From Brucella grignonensis (lineage in GTDB: Bacteria; Pseudomonadota; Alphaproteobacteria; Rhizobiales; Rhizobiaceae), in contig NZ_NNRL01000157.1 of the NCBI RefSeq assembly GCF_002252505.1, positions 434,001-498,000 on the forward strand: 64,000 bases of DNA, given 5' to 3'. The notes beneath the pieces were generated by a model. That model was not told the DNA's origin. It did not search any database and saw only the letters and a program-made list of their open reading frames with translations. Of this stretch, positions 1-8,938 are shown one piece after another (positions within the stretch are counted from its first letter, which is position 1; every line of letters starts with the position of its first letter). A program made the position numbers and the translations under genes.

Positions 1-1
1 T

Positions 2-1003
2 GCGACAACACAGGGCAACGGCTGGCAAACTGAGACAGAGTTCTGCCAGTTCGGTACCGCTGATATCTTCGATGACTATGCTGCCCGTTCGACACCGATG
101 CGGATGCTGACAGGTTTTCATGCCTTCATGAACATAGTCTTCACCGGAACGCTCTGGCGGTATCTCACGACAAGCTGGCGCTTTGTCATGTTCTTCATGT
201 GGCCTTTCGTGCTGTCGATTATTCTGATCGCGGTAGCTGCCCTGATTGCATACGCGCCCATTTTTGCAGGCTTTCCGCTCTGGAACCTCATTTGGTCCGT
301 GCCAGTGGCAGCAATCATTACAACTCTGCTGGTCCGCTGGCCAGGCGATCGCTTTTTCATGTCCTATCTGCTCGACGACTGGTCGGCAGCCTATGACCGC
401 ATTCATAATCGCAATGAAAAGCTCGCGCGACGCCGCAAAGCTTTTGCGGAAGCGCTGAAAAAGAAGATAGAAGAAAGCGACGCTGATGAAGTCATCATCG
501 TCGCGCATAGTCTGGGTACGGTTCCCGCTGCCGAAGCCCTTGCCGACGTTCAGCGCGAGCGTCCAGACCTGTTGCGCAAACAGCCTGTTTCATTGCTTGG
601 CATCGGCTCATGCCTCCTGATGATAGCTTTGCACCCTAAGGCGCGCAGCTTGCGCAAGGACGTGCGTGTGGTGATGGAAGAAAGCCCGGTTCTCTGGTCT
701 GAATTCCAGGTATTGACGGATATCATCCACTTCTACGGTTCCGACCCCGCGAAAACGCTCAAGATCAAGACGACGAATCCGCCGCTGATCCACCGTATTC
801 GCTTCAAGAATGTTCACAGCGAAAACCGCTATAAGCGCTCAAAGGGCAACTTCTTCCTGATGCACCTGCTTTATATGCGCGGTGCCGAGAAGAAGAACTT
901 TTACGACTTTGGCATGTTTCTGCATGGCCCGTTCTTCTTTCGCGAGCTGATGACAACTCACAAAGACAAAGCCGCCCCGCTCGATGAAGAGGGACGGCTT
1001 TAG
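2..1003 (+). CDS. Membrane-anchored alpha/beta-hydrolase-like protein (5' partial)
   Basis: The frame is open from base 2 to the TAG at 1001-1003, so the gene probably starts before the window; the first Met inside is at 98. Counting from that Met, two hydrophobic segments (about residues 28-56 and 62-79) are followed by a basic linker and then a soluble domain. The soluble domain carries AHSLG at residues 136-140, a nucleophile elbow of lipase/esterase type, preceded by a hydrophobic strand. This suggests a membrane-tethered serine hydrolase with its catalytic domain on one side of the inner membrane. Substrate is unknown and I do not recognise a named family. The stop codon is the first three bases of a family A repeat. 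Confidence 0.75.
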   Translation, partial: ATTQGNGWQTETEFCQFGTADIFDDYAARSTPMRMLTGFHAFMNIVFTGTLWRYLTTSWRFVMFFMWPFVLSIILIAVAALIAYAPIFAGFPLWNLIWSVPVAAIITTLLVRWPGDRFFMSYLLDDWSAAYDRIHNRNEKLARRRKAFAEALKKKIEESDADEVIIVAHSLGTVPAAEALADVQRERPDLLRKQPVSLLGIGSCLLMIALHPKARSLRKDVRVVMEESPVLWSEFQVLTDIIHFYGSDPAKTLKIKTTNPPLIHRIRFKNVHSENRYKRSKGNFFLMHLLYMRGAEKKNFYDFGMFLHGPFFFRELMTTHKDKAAPLDEEGRL

Positions 1004-1104
1004 AGCGCATCCCGAAAAGTGTGAAACGGTTTTCGGACAAAGATGCGCGTTAAAGCAAATATTTAGAGCGCCAATCTGATCCAATCAGATCGAAACGCGC
1101 TCTA
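1001..1104 (+). repeat. Family A intergenic palindromic repeat
   Basis: Starts TAGAGCGCATCCCGAAAAGT, continues with GAAACGGTTTTCGG and GATGCGCG, and ends in a palindrome whose arms contain ATCTGATnnAATCAGAT between AGAGCG and CGCTCT. Related copies lie at 7371, 9041, 36390 and, more diverged, 14231 and 63848. Size and architecture resemble the Bru-RS/RIME class of rhizobiales repeats (from memory). Confidence 0.8.
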
Positions 1105-1126
1105 AAACCCGTAAAACAGAATGCTG

Positions 1127-1603
1127 TTATGATTGCGGTAGCTCTACCACTGCAATGGTAAGCCACGTCGCGGTCAGTGCTGGTTTGACCATATTCTCGA
1201 CTTCCAGCGTCACATCATAATGATTGACCACGCGGCCCGATGGACGAATATCAGCATCGGCTAGTTTGAAACGGGCGCGTACGCGCGCGCCAGTCTTTAC
1301 CGGTGACATGAAGCGCACTTTATCGAAGCCGTAATTGATGCCCATGGTGGCACCCTGCAGCATCGGCAACGCCTCAAATGCCAGTGTTGAAAGCAGCGAC
1401 AAAGTCAGAAAGCCATGCGCAATCGTGCCGCCAAAAGGTGTTTCCTTGGCTGCGCGCTCTGGATCAACATGAATGAACTGATGATCGTCCGTCGCATCTG
1501 CAAATTGATCAATCATCGCCTGTGTGACTTCACGCCACTCAGAGCATCCAATTTCCGTACCGATTGCTTCGCGCAACTGGTCGAGCGTAATTGCGTCTTT
1601 CAT
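1127..1603 (-). CDS. MaoC-family dehydratase (hot-dog fold)
   Basis: A 158-residue single-domain protein. Residues about 35-65 hold the hydratase signature: FADATDDHQFIHVDPERA followed by TPFGGTIAHGFLTLSLL. The Asp and His of the D-x4-H pattern are the catalytic pair of (R)-specific enoyl-CoA hydratases and NodN-like proteins. The likely reaction is reversible hydration of a trans-2-enoyl-CoA, though NodN-type members have no proven substrate. It stands alone between two repeats, with only a weak ribosome-binding site before the ATG at 1603. The family assignment is firm; the specific substrate is not. Confidence 0.85.
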   Translation of the reverse strand: MKDAITLDQLREAIGTEIGCSEWREVTQAMIDQFADATDDHQFIHVDPERAAKETPFGGTIAHGFLTLSLLSTLAFEALPMLQGATMGINYGFDKVRFMSPVKTGARVRARFKLADADIRPSGRVVNHYDVTLEVENMVKPALTATWLTIAVVELPQS

Positions 1604-1644
1604 TCATGAAACTTTCTGCTGAACTGATACTCTCTTGTTATCCA

Positions 1645-1750
1645 TTAAAGCATTTGAGCCAAAAGTGCGAAGCGGTTTTGCATGGTATAATGCGTAAAAA
1701 CAAATAATTAGAGTGGCTCCAACGATTCGATCCTAACTGGAACCGCTCTA
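1645..1750 (+). repeat. Family B intergenic repeat
   Basis: Contains GCATTTGAGCCAAAAGTGCG and AGCGGTTTTG, then AATGCGTAAAAACAAA, and a terminal imperfect palindrome running from TTAGAGTGGCTCC to GGAACCGCTCTA. Other copies are at 33215 (inverted), 56291 and 60615 (truncated). Confidence 0.75.
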
Positions 1751-1774
1751 ATCACAGGACGGCAAGGCCACTGG

Positions 1775-2446
1775 TCAGGCTGCAACCAGTATTTCGCGGG
1801 CAATATCGTCCCAATGGCCGAAAACCCGTTGCGCACCCTTGGAAGACAAGCGCTCTGCATGACCTTCATAGGTATGACCACCGCCGGTATAGCCAAAGGC
1901 CGTCATACCGGCTGCAATCGCGCCTTCAACGCCAAAAGGCGAATCTTCAATTACCACGCAGCGTGCCGGATCAACACCCATCTTGTCAGCCGCAAAGAGG
2001 AAAAGATCAGGTGCAGGTTTGCCGCGCTTGACCATGCTCGATGAATAGACTGCATCGCCGAAATAATGATTGATGCCAGTCTTCTCCAGGCTGAATGCAA
2101 TGCGCTCCGGCTGCGAAGAGGATGCAACGCAACGCTTGTGCGGCAACACTTTCAGAAAATTGGCAATACCGACTGCTGGTTGTAAATGTTCGGCAAACAG
2201 GATCTTCGTTTCCGGCCAGAACTGGCTCAAAGCTTCCTCCGGCAGACGATGCCCTGTCAGCCCAGCAATCATCTCTAGAATATCTGCCTGCTTCATGCCG
2301 ATGCCTTTGGCAACCGTACCCTCCGGCAGCATCATGCCGTGATTGGCATAAACCTGCTCAAACGCGCGGCAGGAAAGCGGCTCGCTATCGACGAGAACAC
2401 CGTCGCAATCGAAGATAACGAGATCGAAGGGGGATGCGTTGCTCAT
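1775..2446 (-). CDS. HAD-superfamily phosphatase (beta-phosphoglucomutase-like)
   Basis: A 223-residue HAD hydrolase. Motif I is FDCDGVLVDSEPLS at the N-terminus (nucleophile and acid/base Asp pair), motif II lies in CVASSSQPERI, motif III Lys in VKRGKPAPDLFLFAADKMG and motif IV in CVVIEDSPFGVEGAIAAGM. The layout with a helical C1 cap matches the subfamily of sugar-phosphate phosphatases and beta-phosphoglucomutases. I chose the ATG at 2446 because GGAG lies six bases upstream; the frame is open further to 2536 but without a ribosome-binding site. Divergent from the oxidoreductase at 2603. Substrate cannot be read from sequence. Confidence 0.85.
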   Translation of the reverse strand: MSNASPFDLVIFDCDGVLVDSEPLSCRAFEQVYANHGMMLPEGTVAKGIGMKQADILEMIAGLTGHRLPEEALSQFWPETKILFAEHLQPAVGIANFLKVLPHKRCVASSSQPERIAFSLEKTGINHYFGDAVYSSSMVKRGKPAPDLFLFAADKMGVDPARCVVIEDSPFGVEGAIAAGMTAFGYTGGGHTYEGHAERLSSKGAQRVFGHWDDIAREILVAA

Positions 2447-2602
2447 AAAGGCTCCAGTGGCATGCATATTTTGTCGCGCAGTTTGGGGGTGCGCGTCTGT
2501 CAGTGTTGATATAGAGACTGTTCGTCCATTGCGCATCTATAACAATATAAGCGTGACAAAATTATCGCGGAATAGATAATTAAGTAATTTGCGGAGACTC
2601 TC

Positions 2603-3919
2603 ATGACGACGAATGTGGCACTGGTTGGATTGGCGCGAGACTTACAATTACGCGCCGAAACCGGAAAACCAATCCGCATCGGTCTTATCGGTGCGGGTGA
2701 AATGGGCACGGATATCGTCACACAGGTCGCCCGTATGCCCGGCATTGAGGTCGGCGCCCTTTCCGCCCGCCGTCTGCCAAACACATTCAAGGCTGTCCGC
2801 ACCGCTTATGGCGATGAAGAGAACGCGCGAGAAGCAAATAGCGAAAGCGCTATGACAAGCGCCATCGAAAGCGGCAAGATTGCAGTCACCGGCGACAACG
2901 AACTGATCCTCTCCAATCCGCTGATCGACGTCATCATTGATGCAACCGGCATTCCGGAAGTGGGTGCCGAGACCGGCATCAAGGCTATCGAGCATGGCAA
3001 GCACCTTGTGATGATGAATGTCGAAGCCGATGTCACCATCGGACCTTACCTTAAGGCACAGGCCGACAAGCACGGTGTTATTTATTCGCTGGGTGCAGGC
3101 GACGAGCCCTCCTCCTGCATGGAGTTGATCGAGTTCGTTTCAGCGCTTGGCTATGAAGTGGTTTCTGCTGGCAAGGGCAAGAACAACCCGCTTAATTTCG
3201 ATGCAATCCCTGACAATTATCAGGAAGAAGCGGACCGCCGGAACATGAATGTCCGCCTGCTGGTCGAATTCATCGATGGCTCGAAAACCATGGTCGAGAT
3301 GGCAGCCATTGCCAATGCAACCGGCCTTGTTCCTGATATTGCCGGGATGCATGGCCCCCGCGCCAGCATTGACCAGTTGAGCAGCACGCTTATCCCGCAA
3401 GCCGACGGCGGCGTGCTCAGCAAAAGCGGCGTCGTCGATTATTCAATCGGCAAAGGCGTTTCGCCCGGCGTCTTCGTTGTAGCCAAGATGGACCATCCTC
3501 GCCTCAACGAGCGCCTTGAAGACCTGAAAATCGGCAAAGGCCCCTATTTCACCTTCCACCGTCCGTACCACCTCACTTCGCTTGAAGTGCCGCTGACGGT
3601 CGCGCGTGCCGTTCTGCATGGCAAATCCGACATGGTGCCACTGCCAAAGCCAGTGGCGGAAGTCTGTGCCGTTGCGAAAAAGGATATGCAGCCGGGCGAT
3701 AAGCTCGATGCCATTGGCCAATATTGCTACCGCTCATGGATCATGACAACACCGGAAGCACGTGCTGCCGCAGCCATTCCTTGCGGCTTGCTCCAGAACG
3801 GAACTGTAACCGCACCGATCAAAAAGGGTGAACTCATCACCTATGCCAATGCAGCACCGCAGCCGGGCTCCAAGATCGCCGAGCTGCGCGCGCTTCAGGA
3901 CAAGATGATCTACGGTTAA
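2603..3919 (+). CDS. NAD(P)-dependent oxidoreductase with C-terminal SAF domain (COG4091 type)
   Basis: A 438-residue protein with a Rossmann nucleotide-binding start (IGLIGAGEMGTDIV, residues about 25-38), a homoserine-dehydrogenase-like central part (DVIIDATGIPEVGAETG; GAGDEPSSCMEL) and a C-terminal SAF-like region (about 340-438, ending in KKGELITYANAAP). This matches the COG4091 'predicted homoserine dehydrogenase with SAF domain' group, thought to act on hydroxy- or keto-acid or sugar-acid intermediates; its true substrate is unknown to me. GGAGA precedes the ATG. It is a single-gene transcript ending at the hairpin at 3942-3968. Confidence 0.75.
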   Translation: MTTNVALVGLARDLQLRAETGKPIRIGLIGAGEMGTDIVTQVARMPGIEVGALSARRLPNTFKAVRTAYGDEENAREANSESAMTSAIESGKIAVTGDNELILSNPLIDVIIDATGIPEVGAETGIKAIEHGKHLVMMNVEADVTIGPYLKAQADKHGVIYSLGAGDEPSSCMELIEFVSALGYEVVSAGKGKNNPLNFDAIPDNYQEEADRRNMNVRLLVEFIDGSKTMVEMAAIANATGLVPDIAGMHGPRASIDQLSSTLIPQADGGVLSKSGVVDYSIGKGVSPGVFVVAKMDHPRLNERLEDLKIGKGPYFTFHRPYHLTSLEVPLTVARAVLHGKSDMVPLPKPVAEVCAVAKKDMQPGDKLDAIGQYCYRSWIMTTPEARAAAAIPCGLLQNGTVTAPIKKGELITYANAAPQPGSKIAELRALQDKMIYG

Positions 3920-3941
3920 GACACAATCGTCTCATCAAAGA

Positions 3942-3968
3942 AAAGGGCGGCTTAGGGCCGCCCTTTTT
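3942..3968 (+). terminator. Rho-independent terminator after the SAF-domain oxidoreductase
   Basis: The stem AAGGGCGGC/GCCGCCCTT has a five-base loop and is followed by a T run, 23 bases after the stop codon at 3919. Confidence 0.85.
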
Positions 3969-4021
3969 GTTCTTCACCCCGGCACTCCGACCTTATGAGA
4001 TTCGGGGAAATGGCGTGCCGA

Positions 4022-4097
4022 AAATGGTGAGGTTCGAGAACCGGAGCGGAATGTACTAAACGTACATGAGCACCGGAAGCGCAGAACCGCGCCATTT
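4022..4097. repeat. Long imperfect inverted repeat between the oxidoreductase and pntB
   Basis: The arms run AAATGG, GGTTC, ACCGG, AATGTAC, then a short centre, then CGTACAT, CACCGG, GAACC and CCATTT in mirrored order, giving a roughly 76-bp imperfect palindrome. It belongs to none of the A, B or C families in this window. It sits in the convergent gap between two genes and could fold as a long 3' stem on either transcript. Confidence 0.65.
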
Positions 4098-4127
4098 GCA
4101 GGCCGCCAGAACCCGAATATTCAAGGC

Positions 4128-5528
4128 CTAGTGGTCCAATGCTTTGACGATGCTTTCGACCATTTTCTTAGCGTCGGCAAAAAGCATCATGGTGTTGTCG
4201 CGGAAGAACAATTCGTTCTCAACACCAGCATAGCCAGAACCCATGCCGCGCTTGATGAACAGAACCGTACCGGCCTTGTCGACATCAAGAATCGGCATAC
4301 CGAAGATCGGCGATTGTGGATCAGTCTTCGCTGCCGGATTGGTCACGTCATTCGCGCCAATCACGAAGGCAACATCAGCTGTCGCAAATTCCGAATTGAT
4401 GTCTTCAAGCTCGAACACTTCATCATAAGGCACGTTGGCTTCGGCCAGCAGAACATTCATATGGCCAGGCATACGACCGGCAACAGGGTGGATTGCGTAT
4501 TTCACTTCCACGCCTTCGGCTTTCAGCTTGTCGGCCATTTCACGCAGCGCGTGCTGTGCCTGTGCCACCGCCATACCGTAACCCGGCACGATGATGACCT
4601 TGGATGCGTTCTTCATAATGAAAGCCGCATCGTCAGCCGAACCCTGCTTGACCGGACGCTGCTCAACTTCGCCGCTGCCCACAGCTGCCACGTCGCTGCC
4701 GAAGCCACCCAGAATAACCGAGATGAACGAACGGTTCATGCCTTTACACATGATGTAGGACAGGATCGCACCGGATGAGCCGACCAGCGCACCGGTAATA
4801 ATTAGCGCCAGATTGCCGAGCGTAAAGCCAATACCTGCCGCAGCCCAGCCCGAATAGGAGTTGAGCATGGAAACGACAACCGGCATATCAGCGCCGCCAA
4901 TCGGGATGATGATCAGCACACCGAATACCAGCGCCAGAATGACGATCAGCCAGAACACGAAGTGGCTTTCGGTGTTGGTCAGAACGGCAATCAGGATCAC
5001 GATTGCAGCAGCAAGGGCCGCATTGATGACATGGCGCCCCGGCAGCATGATCGGCTTGCCCGACATGCGGCCATCAAGCTTCAGGAATGCGATGATCGAG
5101 CCTGTGAAGGTGATTGCACCAATCGCAACACCCAGCGACATTTCGATCAGCGCCTGACCGTGGATTTGGCCGACTTCACCAATGCCAAAGGAGTGCGGTG
5201 AGTAAAGCGCTGCGGCAGCAACGAGAACAGCTGCAAGACCGATCAGCGAGTGAAAGGCTGCCACAAGCTGCGGCATCGCGGTCATGGCGATACGGCGTGC
5301 AATCACGGCACCAATACCGCCACCAATGGCGATACCAAGAAGGATCAGCACCAGACCGCCGAAGCTTGGACGTGCCAGCAACAGCGTGGTGACGATGGAG
5401 ATACCCATACCGATCATGCCATAGGTATTACCCTGACGGCTGGTGGTTGGGTGCGAAAGGCCGCGCAGTGCCAGAATGAACAGGACACCGGAGACCAGAT
5501 AAAGGAAGGCTGCGAGATTAACGCTCAT
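4128..5528 (-). CDS. pntB: NAD(P) transhydrogenase subunit beta
   Basis: A 466-residue membrane protein. About nine transmembrane helices fill the first 270 residues (domain II). The soluble NADP(H)-binding domain III is at the C-terminus, with VIIVPGYGMAVAQAQHAL (GxGxxxA fingerprint) and VAFVIGANDVTNPAAKTD. With PntAA and PntAB it forms the inner-membrane complex coupling proton influx to hydride transfer from NADH to NADP+. The third gene of the operon, 13 bases after pntAB. Length is typical for the family. Confidence 0.97.
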   Translation of the reverse strand: MSVNLAAFLYLVSGVLFILALRGLSHPTTSRQGNTYGMIGMGISIVTTLLLARPSFGGLVLILLGIAIGGGIGAVIARRIAMTAMPQLVAAFHSLIGLAAVLVAAAALYSPHSFGIGEVGQIHGQALIEMSLGVAIGAITFTGSIIAFLKLDGRMSGKPIMLPGRHVINAALAAAIVILIAVLTNTESHFVFWLIVILALVFGVLIIIPIGGADMPVVVSMLNSYSGWAAAGIGFTLGNLALIITGALVGSSGAILSYIMCKGMNRSFISVILGGFGSDVAAVGSGEVEQRPVKQGSADDAAFIMKNASKVIIVPGYGMAVAQAQHALREMADKLKAEGVEVKYAIHPVAGRMPGHMNVLLAEANVPYDEVFELEDINSEFATADVAFVIGANDVTNPAAKTDPQSPIFGMPILDVDKAGTVLFIKRGMGSGYAGVENELFFRDNTMMLFADAKKMVESIVKALDH

Positions 5529-5541
5529 GATGGCTCAGCCC

Positions 5542-5961
5542 TCACTTTTCTTTTTTCTTGTACATGGCGAGCATGCGCTGGGTAACCAGAAAGCCGCCAA
5601 AGATGTTTACGCTTGCAAGGATGAGCGCGATGAAGCCGAAGCCAGTTGCCCAGCCCGAAAGCGAAAGACCGACTGCGAGAAGTGCGCCAACCACGATCAC
5701 CGATGAGATAGCATTGGTGACAGCCATGAGTGGCGTGTGCAGTGCAGGTGTCACCGACCAGACAACGTAATAGCCGACGAAAATCGACAGAACGAAAATC
5801 GCAAGGCGGAAGACAAACGGATCAACCACGCCACCGGATGCGGCATGAGCGGCAGCAGCTGCTGCATCACCTAAACCGCCTGCATTTTCCGCTGCCTGCC
5901 TGACGGCATCTGCCGCCTGATTGAGGCTCTCAAGAGCTTTTTCGAGTGCTGTATCGGACAT
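5542..5961 (-). CDS. pntAB: NAD(P) transhydrogenase subunit alpha, part 2 (membrane)
   Basis: A 139-residue protein: an Ala-rich hydrophilic start, then several transmembrane helices from about residue 48. It ends in a Lys-rich tail. It corresponds to the membrane segment fused to PntA in enterobacteria; alphaproteobacteria often encode it separately, as here. Its ATG at 5961 overlaps the TAA stop of pntAA (TAATG), implying translational coupling. It contributes domain II helices to the proton channel with PntB. Confidence 0.96.
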   Translation of the reverse strand: MSDTALEKALESLNQAADAVRQAAENAGGLGDAAAAAAHAASGGVVDPFVFRLAIFVLSIFVGYYVVWSVTPALHTPLMAVTNAISSVIVVGALLAVGLSLSGWATGFGFIALILASVNIFGGFLVTQRMLAMYKKKEK

Positions 5962-7286
5962 TATGCCTCTCCTCCATCAGCGGAAGTTTTTGCAGCTTTT
6001 GCCGGTGTTTTTCGGGTTGTCTTGGCTACAGGCTTTGCCGTGGCAGACGCCGCTTCCTTTGCAGCCTCTGCCTTGACAGCAGGCGCTTTTACCTTCGGTG
6101 CGGCTTTCGGCTTAGCGACCTTCTCAGCAACAACAGCTAGTGCTGCTTCGGCTTCGGCCTTGGCAAAAGCCGGATGCACGACTTTGCCCTCATGGGTCAG
6201 AAGCGTTGCCTTTACCAGCTCTTCCTGCGGATCAAGCTTGAGAAGCTTTGCTTCCTTATCGACCAGCGTTTCGAGGAATGCGTAAAGATTGCGCGCGTAA
6301 AGCTGCGAGGCAGTCGCAGCAATCCGGCCCGGCACATTGAGATGCCCGACGATCTTCACGCCGTTCACATCTGCAACCTGACCGGCGACAGCACCTTCGA
6401 CATTGCCGCCGCGCTCAACTGCAAGATCAACCAGCACAGAACCCGGACGCATGGCTGCGACCATTTCCTTTGAAACAAGACGCGGGGCCGCACGACCCGG
6501 AATAAGCGCCGTGGTAATGACAATATCCTGCTTGGCTATATGGTCAGCAACAAGTGCCGCCTGCTTCGCCTGATATTCCTTCGACATTTCCTTGGCATAA
6601 CCGCCAGAGGTTTCCGCCGCCTTGAATTCCTCGTCCTCGACAGCGATAAACTTTGCGCCAAGCGAGGCCACCTGCTCCTTTGCAGCCGGGCGAACGTCGG
6701 TTGCAGTCACAACCGCACCCAGACGACGTGCAGTCGCAATCGCCTGAAGTCCGGCAACGCCCGCCCCCATGACAAAGACGCGGGCTGCAGGCACCGTGCC
6801 TGCCGCCGTCATCATCATCGGCATAGCGCGGTCATAGACGTCGGCCGCGTCAATGACGGCCTGATAACCGGCAAGGTTGGCCTGCGATGAGAGAACATCC
6901 ATCACCTGCGCGCGCGTTATGCGTGGCATGAATTCCATTGTGAAAGCGGAAATACCGGCCTTCGCAAGAGCTGCAACCGCTGCTTCCTGACCGTAAGGAT
7001 CAAGCATCGCGAAAAGTGCTGCGCCCGGTTTATACCCTTTGAGTTCCGCATCGTTCGGACGGCGCACTTTCAGGATAACGTCTGCCGCTTTGGCGTCAGC
7101 CGTAGTCCCTATGCGCGCTCCAGCGCCTGAAAACTCGGTATCGATGATACGCGATTTTTCGCCTGCGCCTTTTTCCACCACGACATCAAAACCAAGCGCG
7201 ATGAATTTCTTCACCGTCTCGGCAGATGCCGCAACGCGGGTCTCGTTGGGATCACTCTCTTTCGGAATGAATATAGTCTGGGCCAA
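5961..7286 (-). CDS. pntAA: NAD(P) transhydrogenase subunit alpha, part 1 (soluble NAD-binding)
   Basis: A 441-residue protein with alanine-dehydrogenase/PntA-type domains: an N-terminal start [17 protein letters not shown], a Rossmann core around [20 protein letters not shown], and [16 protein letters not shown]. The last 60 or so residues form a low-complexity Ala/Lys/Pro tail not expected in the core fold, perhaps a flexible linker. The start is TTG at 7286, with AGGGAAA about seven bases upstream; no ATG sits at the conserved N-terminus. It binds NAD(H) in domain I. First gene of the three-gene pnt operon. Confidence 0.95.
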   Translation of the reverse strand: MAQTIFIPKESDPNETRVAASAETVKKFIALGFDVVVEKGAGEKSRIIDTEFSGAGARIGTTADAKAADVILKVRRPNDAELKGYKPGAALFAMLDPYGQEAAVAALAKAGISAFTMEFMPRITRAQVMDVLSSQANLAGYQAVIDAADVYDRAMPMMMTAAGTVPAARVFVMGAGVAGLQAIATARRLGAVVTATDVRPAAKEQVASLGAKFIAVEDEEFKAAETSGGYAKEMSKEYQAKQAALVADHIAKQDIVITTALIPGRAAPRLVSKEMVAAMRPGSVLVDLAVERGGNVEGAVAGQVADVNGVKIVGHLNVPGRIAATASQLYARNLYAFLETLVDKEAKLLKLDPQEELVKATLLTHEGKVVHPAFAKAEAEAALAVVAEKVAKPKAAPKVKAPAVKAEAAKEAASATAKPVAKTTRKTPAKAAKTSADGGEA

Positions 7287-7370
7287 CTGGTTTCCCTTTC
7301 GTGGCTTGATCCGACCTTGCGGACGGGCACAATTCAGAACCTCCGGGAAGAGGCTCCATCAAAGTCATTT

Positions 7371-7472
7371 GAGCCTGTTTCGATCTGATTGAATCAGATC
7401 GGCGCGTCTCAACATTTTGTTCTCACGCGTATCTTGGTCCGAAAACTGTTCCACATTTTTCGGGACGCGCTC
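7371..7472 (-). repeat. Family A intergenic repeat (inverted)
   Basis: A palindrome carrying CGATCTGATTGAATCAGATC is followed by the reverse of the family A core (GGTCCGAAAACTGTTCCACA, then CGGGACGCGCTC). It lies in the pntAA leader region. Confidence 0.75.
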
Positions 7473-7568
7473 AAAGTAGACAACATGCATAAAGCCCCGG
7501 CACGGTGCGGGCTGCACCAATACCAAGGCATTCGATCAAATCGTGCGGATTATTGCTGGTTTAAATCC

Positions 7569-7790
7569 TTAGAGAAGGAACCAGGCAGCAACGCAGACGA
7601 GAAGGAAAAGAACGGTTGCGGAAAAGAAACCACCCGCAAAGAAGCCGAACGCCATGGCAACCAGAAGCGCAACAAGCGCCACTGTGCCCCATTTAAATAC
7701 GCTCGTGAAACCCGCATAAGTTTTCTCATGCTCAGGATAATCCATCGAAGCGCCAAGTTCAGCTGGGGCTGTATTGTGATGTTCTGCCAT
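7569..7790 (-). CDS. aa3-type cytochrome c oxidase subunit IV-like protein
   Basis: A 73-residue protein. A short hydrophilic N-terminus, containing MDYPEHEKTYAGF, precedes two closely packed hydrophobic stretches (about residues 32-52 and 54-73). This pattern, with the YxxHExTYxxF-like motif, is that of the small bacterial aa3 oxidase subunit IV family (COX4_pro_2). The ATG at 7790 has GGTGGAA eight bases upstream; the longer open frame to 7850 has no support. Located upstream of pntAA on the same strand, but separated by about 280 bases and a repeat, so probably its own transcript. Confidence 0.8.
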   Translation of the reverse strand: MAEHHNTAPAELGASMDYPEHEKTYAGFTSVFKWGTVALVALLVAMAFGFFAGGFFSATVLFLLVCVAAWFLL

Positions 7791-8119
7791 TCTTAGTTCC
7801 ACCCATTGAGATATTTTGACTATTCTTAGCCAAATATCCGCAATCTTCAACGCACATGCAACCTTTACCGGAGTTAGCTTTTAGCTTTCTTACCCGGCTG
7901 TTTGTCGCAGCGCCCCTCCATTACGCAAGTGGCCGCATCATGCGGCCCCTCCATCTAACTAACGATAATTTTCAAAAAGTGCTACATCTAAATATTTAAA
8001 GCAACTTTCAAAAAGATTTAAAAGATTACCGGCAATGATCGTGCGTTTAAGCATGTCGCATGAATAAGATAAAATGCGACATGCTTAAGGGCCTACCGGG
8101 AATTCTGTACAAACTGGAA
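7791..8119. other. Intergenic region, no gene
   Basis: No coding potential seen. It holds a 17-bp palindrome GGCCGCATCATGCGGCC at 7931-7947, an AT-rich stretch at about 7960-8030 and a large inverted repeat at 8047-8088. The promoter of the subunit IV-like gene should lie near 7800-7860. Confidence 0.7.
8047..8088. repeat. Perfect 15-bp inverted repeat downstream of the FeeM-like gene
   Basis: The arms TTAAGCATGTCGCAT (8047-8061) and its exact reverse complement (8074-8088) are separated by 12 bases. No T run follows on either strand, so it is not a standard intrinsic terminator. It lies about 30 bases past the stop of the minus-strand gene at 8120. Confidence 0.85.
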
Positions 8120-8866
8120 TTACGCACCCAGACCGGTATATTTGGCAGTCGGTAAGATGGTCAGCGGGCCCATGCCATTCGCAAGATTGCCAAACATGGC
8201 GCGGCGTTCATGCGGCTGCGACTTGAAGAATGGAAAACGAACAGCAACTGCATCGCGAATATTGCGAATGGGCGCTGCGCCTAAGCCAACCTTGATGCCA
8301 TAACCTTGGTGCTCACGGGCTTCAGCCATAACCGTCGTGCCAAAAATGCGCTTGTAAAAGGCCATATGCTCCGGCTTGACCGAAGCAAGGCATTGATCAG
8401 CTTCGAAATATTCTGACGCCATCGCGGCGATGCGCAGCGTGACATAGGGAATGGCCGGATATTCACTCAGCAGTTCAGGATCTGCCGCAAATCGCGTGGG
8501 ATCGACAAAGCTCATGCCACTGTTCAGCAACGGATCAAGGATATCCGGAAAGAGTGCATAGCTTGTTCCGCGGCGATGATCGGGTGTGATGTGATGAATT
8601 CGTAGCGTGCTTACCAACTGCCCATCAATATGGATACCATAGACAAAGGCATGACTGTCGAGATCAATGTCATCGATGATCGATGGCACCTCCGCTTCAT
8701 GCATCACATTGCGCGTGCGATAGGACCGATAGCGTAAACGGCCGATCTCTTCGAGATCTTCCGCGTGAACCACACGGCGATATTCTACTCGATCCAGAAA
8801 CTGCAAGAGCTGCCGCGCAAAATTGGATAGCGGCGGTTGCCCGCCGGAGACAGCTTCATTAGTCAT
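8120..8866 (-). CDS. FeeM-like N-acyl amino acid synthase / GNAT-fold acyltransferase
   Basis: A 248-residue protein related to the FeeM/acyl-homoserine-lactone-synthase branch of the GNAT fold. Visible features are YRRVVHAEDLEEIGRLRYRSY (start of the acyl-binding region), the strand with GIHIDGQLVSTLRIHHIT, the FVDPTRFAADPELL segment and a late EHMAFYKRIFGTTVMAEARE block. FeeM enzymes join an acyl chain from acyl-ACP to an amino acid; products can be signals or lipids. No LuxR partner or other biosynthetic gene is adjacent, so a stand-alone role is likely. Family assignment rests on pattern recognition and its product is unknown. Confidence 0.65.
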   Translation of the reverse strand: MTNEAVSGGQPPLSNFARQLLQFLDRVEYRRVVHAEDLEEIGRLRYRSYRTRNVMHEAEVPSIIDDIDLDSHAFVYGIHIDGQLVSTLRIHHITPDHRRGTSYALFPDILDPLLNSGMSFVDPTRFAADPELLSEYPAIPYVTLRIAAMASEYFEADQCLASVKPEHMAFYKRIFGTTVMAEAREHQGYGIKVGLGAAPIRNIRDAVAVRFPFFKSQPHERRAMFGNLANGMGPLTILPTAKYTGLGA

Positions 8867-8938
8867 TCAAATTGTATCCGCACCCATCAAATCAGCGCGC
8901 AGAATAAGGTGCTTTATGAGCGTGTAAAGGTGTAACTT

